A stretch of DNA of 64,000 nucleotides, from NCBI RefSeq assembly GCF_013155275.1, contig NZ_JABJXS010000002.1, positions 124,001 to 188,000 of the forward strand, in the 5' to 3' direction. Positions within the stretch are counted from its first letter, which is position 1. Every line of letters starts with the position of its first letter. Position numbers and translations under genes: made by a program. Below are positions 63,178 to 64,000 of this stretch, piece by piece. The DNA is from Brenneria sp. hezel4-2-4. Lineage in GTDB: Bacteria > Pseudomonadota > Gammaproteobacteria > Enterobacterales > Enterobacteriaceae. The notes beneath the pieces were generated by a model that saw only the letters and a list, made by a program, of their open reading frames with translations, was not told the origin of the DNA and ran no database searches.

Positions 63178-63882
63178 TCAAACGTGGAAGCCCATGTATT
63201 CCTCGGCGATCGCCTCCACACTGACTTGAGCGGGGTCGATCACGCTGGTGATGCAGCCTTTTTCAATCACGTGGATGCTGTCCGAGAGCGCATAGAGAAA
63301 CTCAATGTCTTGCTCAACCAGGATAATGGAGATATCCATCTCGTGGCGCAGGTTTTTCAGCGTCTCGATGATCTCCTCGCAGATGTTGGGCTGGATCCCT
63401 TCCGTCGGTTCGTCGAGCAGCACCAGTTGCGGTTCTCCGCACAAACAGCGGGCCAGGGCCAGCAATTGCTGCTCCCCGCCCGACAGCGCGCCGCCCGGCT
63501 GCGCCAGCAGGCGCTTCAGGCGCGGGAACAGTTCCAGCATACGTTCAATCATCAGCGCCGATTGAGCAAAATGTTTCACGCAACCCATGCGCAGATTTTC
63601 CTCAACGCTCAGCGCCGGGAAGATTTGACGCCCCTGCGGCACAAAACCGATGCCGCTCACCGCGCGCTGATGGGCCTCATAGCGCGTGACATCGATACCA
63701 TTCATCAATAGCCGCCCCTGCCAGGCCGGGAGTTCCCCCATAATGGTACGCAACAGGGTGGTTTTCCCCATACCGTTACGCCCGAGAACGCCGGTAAAGG
63801 CTTTCGCCCCAACGAACAGCTCCACCTGGTGCAACACCGGTACTTTGTCGTAGCCGGAAACCACGCTTTTCAGCTCAAGCAT
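63178..63882 (-). CDS. urtE: Urt/Liv-type ABC ATPase, UrtE-like
   Basis: A 234-residue ATPase of the branched-chain amino acid/urea importer class, second ATPase type. Walker A LGRNGMGKTT, signature LSGGEQQLLALARCL, Walker B LVLLDEPTEGIQPN, the switch region VEQDIEFLYAL and the family sequence GFVPQGRQIFPALSVEEN are present. EPTEGIQPN and the MGKTT Walker A are typical of UrtE as opposed to LivF. The ATG at 63882 lies 7 bases after GGAG and overlaps the upstream ATPase gene. The cargo may be urea or a short amide. Confidence 0.85.
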   Translation of the reverse strand: MLELKSVVSGYDKVPVLHQVELFVGAKAFTGVLGRNGMGKTTLLRTIMGELPAWQGRLLMNGIDVTRYEAHQRAVSGIGFVPQGRQIFPALSVEENLRMGCVKHFAQSALMIERMLELFPRLKRLLAQPGGALSGGEQQLLALARCLCGEPQLVLLDEPTEGIQPNICEEIIETLKNLRHEMDISIILVEQDIEFLYALSDSIHVIEKGCITSVIDPAQVSVEAIAEEYMGFHV

Positions 63883-64000
63883 GTTTGATCTCCATATTGC
63901 CGAGGTAGGCGTCTTTCACCGCCCGATTTTGCGTCACTGCCGCGAAAGTGCCTTCTGCCAGCACTTCGCCCTGGTTAAACACCGTTACCTGCTGGGCAAT
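63875..64000 (-). CDS. urtD: Urt/Liv-type ABC ATPase (UrtD-like), C-terminal end at window edge
   Basis: Only the last 41 codons are in the window. Minus-strand reading from the edge gives IAQQVTVFNQGEVLAEG, then TFAAVTQNRAVKDAYLG and NMEIKHA followed by a stop at 63875. The pattern V-x-V-x-x-x-G-x-V-L-A-E-G ending in YLG is the usual end of the LivG/UrtD ATPases. It overlaps the UrtE-like gene by 8 bases, so an importer operon continues to the right. Confidence 0.82.
   Translation of the reverse strand: MAQQVTVFNQGEVLAEGTFAAVTQNRAVKDAYLGNMEIKHA

Noticed and set aside
1-64000. CRISPR arrays, tRNA or rRNA genes, insertion sequences, phage genes
   Set aside because: Looked for by eye on both strands; no regularly spaced repeats, cloverleaf-like genes, transposases or integrases were found.

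Overview
The window is chromosomal DNA from an enterobacterium, most likely a plant-associated member of the Pectobacteriaceae (Brenneria, Lonsdalea or Dickeya-like). The evidence is the enteric-type rhamnose locus with RhaS/CRP promoters, a rhamnogalacturonan oligomer operon carrying a KdgR-like box, a dms operon with a perfect FNR box, yehS, a pga operon and yfiRNB. The genus call is an inference from gene content. I see no tRNA, rRNA, CRISPR array, insertion sequence or phage gene.

Layout. 0-2.6 kb: a split transketolase (cut at the left edge) divergent from a DeoR-family regulator, with three copies of an operator-like repeat between them. 2.6-7.7 kb: a minus-strand dmsABC-type oxidoreductase operon with a TorD/DmsD chaperone and a NapF-like ferredoxin, behind a perfect FNR box. 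7.9-12.6 kb: a membrane chemoreceptor, a cytoplasmic FIST-domain chemoreceptor and yehS. 12.8-15.8 kb: an ArsR-type repressor divergent from an Old Yellow Enzyme, then an enolase-superfamily acid-sugar dehydratase.

15.8-34.6 kb is a surface-polysaccharide region: a WYL regulator of the CapW/BrxR type divergent from pgaABCD (PNAG synthesis and export), then yfiRNB (periplasmic control of a diguanylate cyclase), then a 2867-residue cyclic beta-1,2-glucan synthase. PgaC/PgaD homologues are allosterically activated by cyclic di-GMP, so YfiN could feed the adjacent synthase.

34.7-41.8 kb is the rhamnose locus (rhaM-rhaD-rhaA-rhaB, rhaS-rhaR, rhaT). rhaM is broken by an in-frame amber codon. The rhaB and rhaT promoters share the same CRP/RhaS/-10 spacing to the base. 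42.2-50.1 kb is a guanidine assimilation operon behind a guanidine-I (ykkC) riboswitch with a terminator: ABC transporter, two DUF1989 carboxyguanidine deiminase-type subunits and a biotin-dependent guanidine/urea carboxylase. No allophanate hydrolase follows it. 50.2-53.5 kb is a convergent ProX/OpuC/Osm-type ABC importer.

54.0-59.2 kb holds a LacI-family regulator, zinc alcohol dehydrogenase, GPH-type symporter and GH105 unsaturated rhamnogalacturonyl hydrolase (RhiN-like), which would supply rhamnose to the rha enzymes. 59.2-64 kb holds a scar with a decayed copy of an AraC gene, an amidase, the intact AraC regulator, an ANTAR antiterminator and the end of a urea/amide (Urt-type) ABC transporter operon cut at the right edge. 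Nitrogen-poor small molecules (guanidine, amides) and pectin-derived rhamnose are the two clear metabolic themes.
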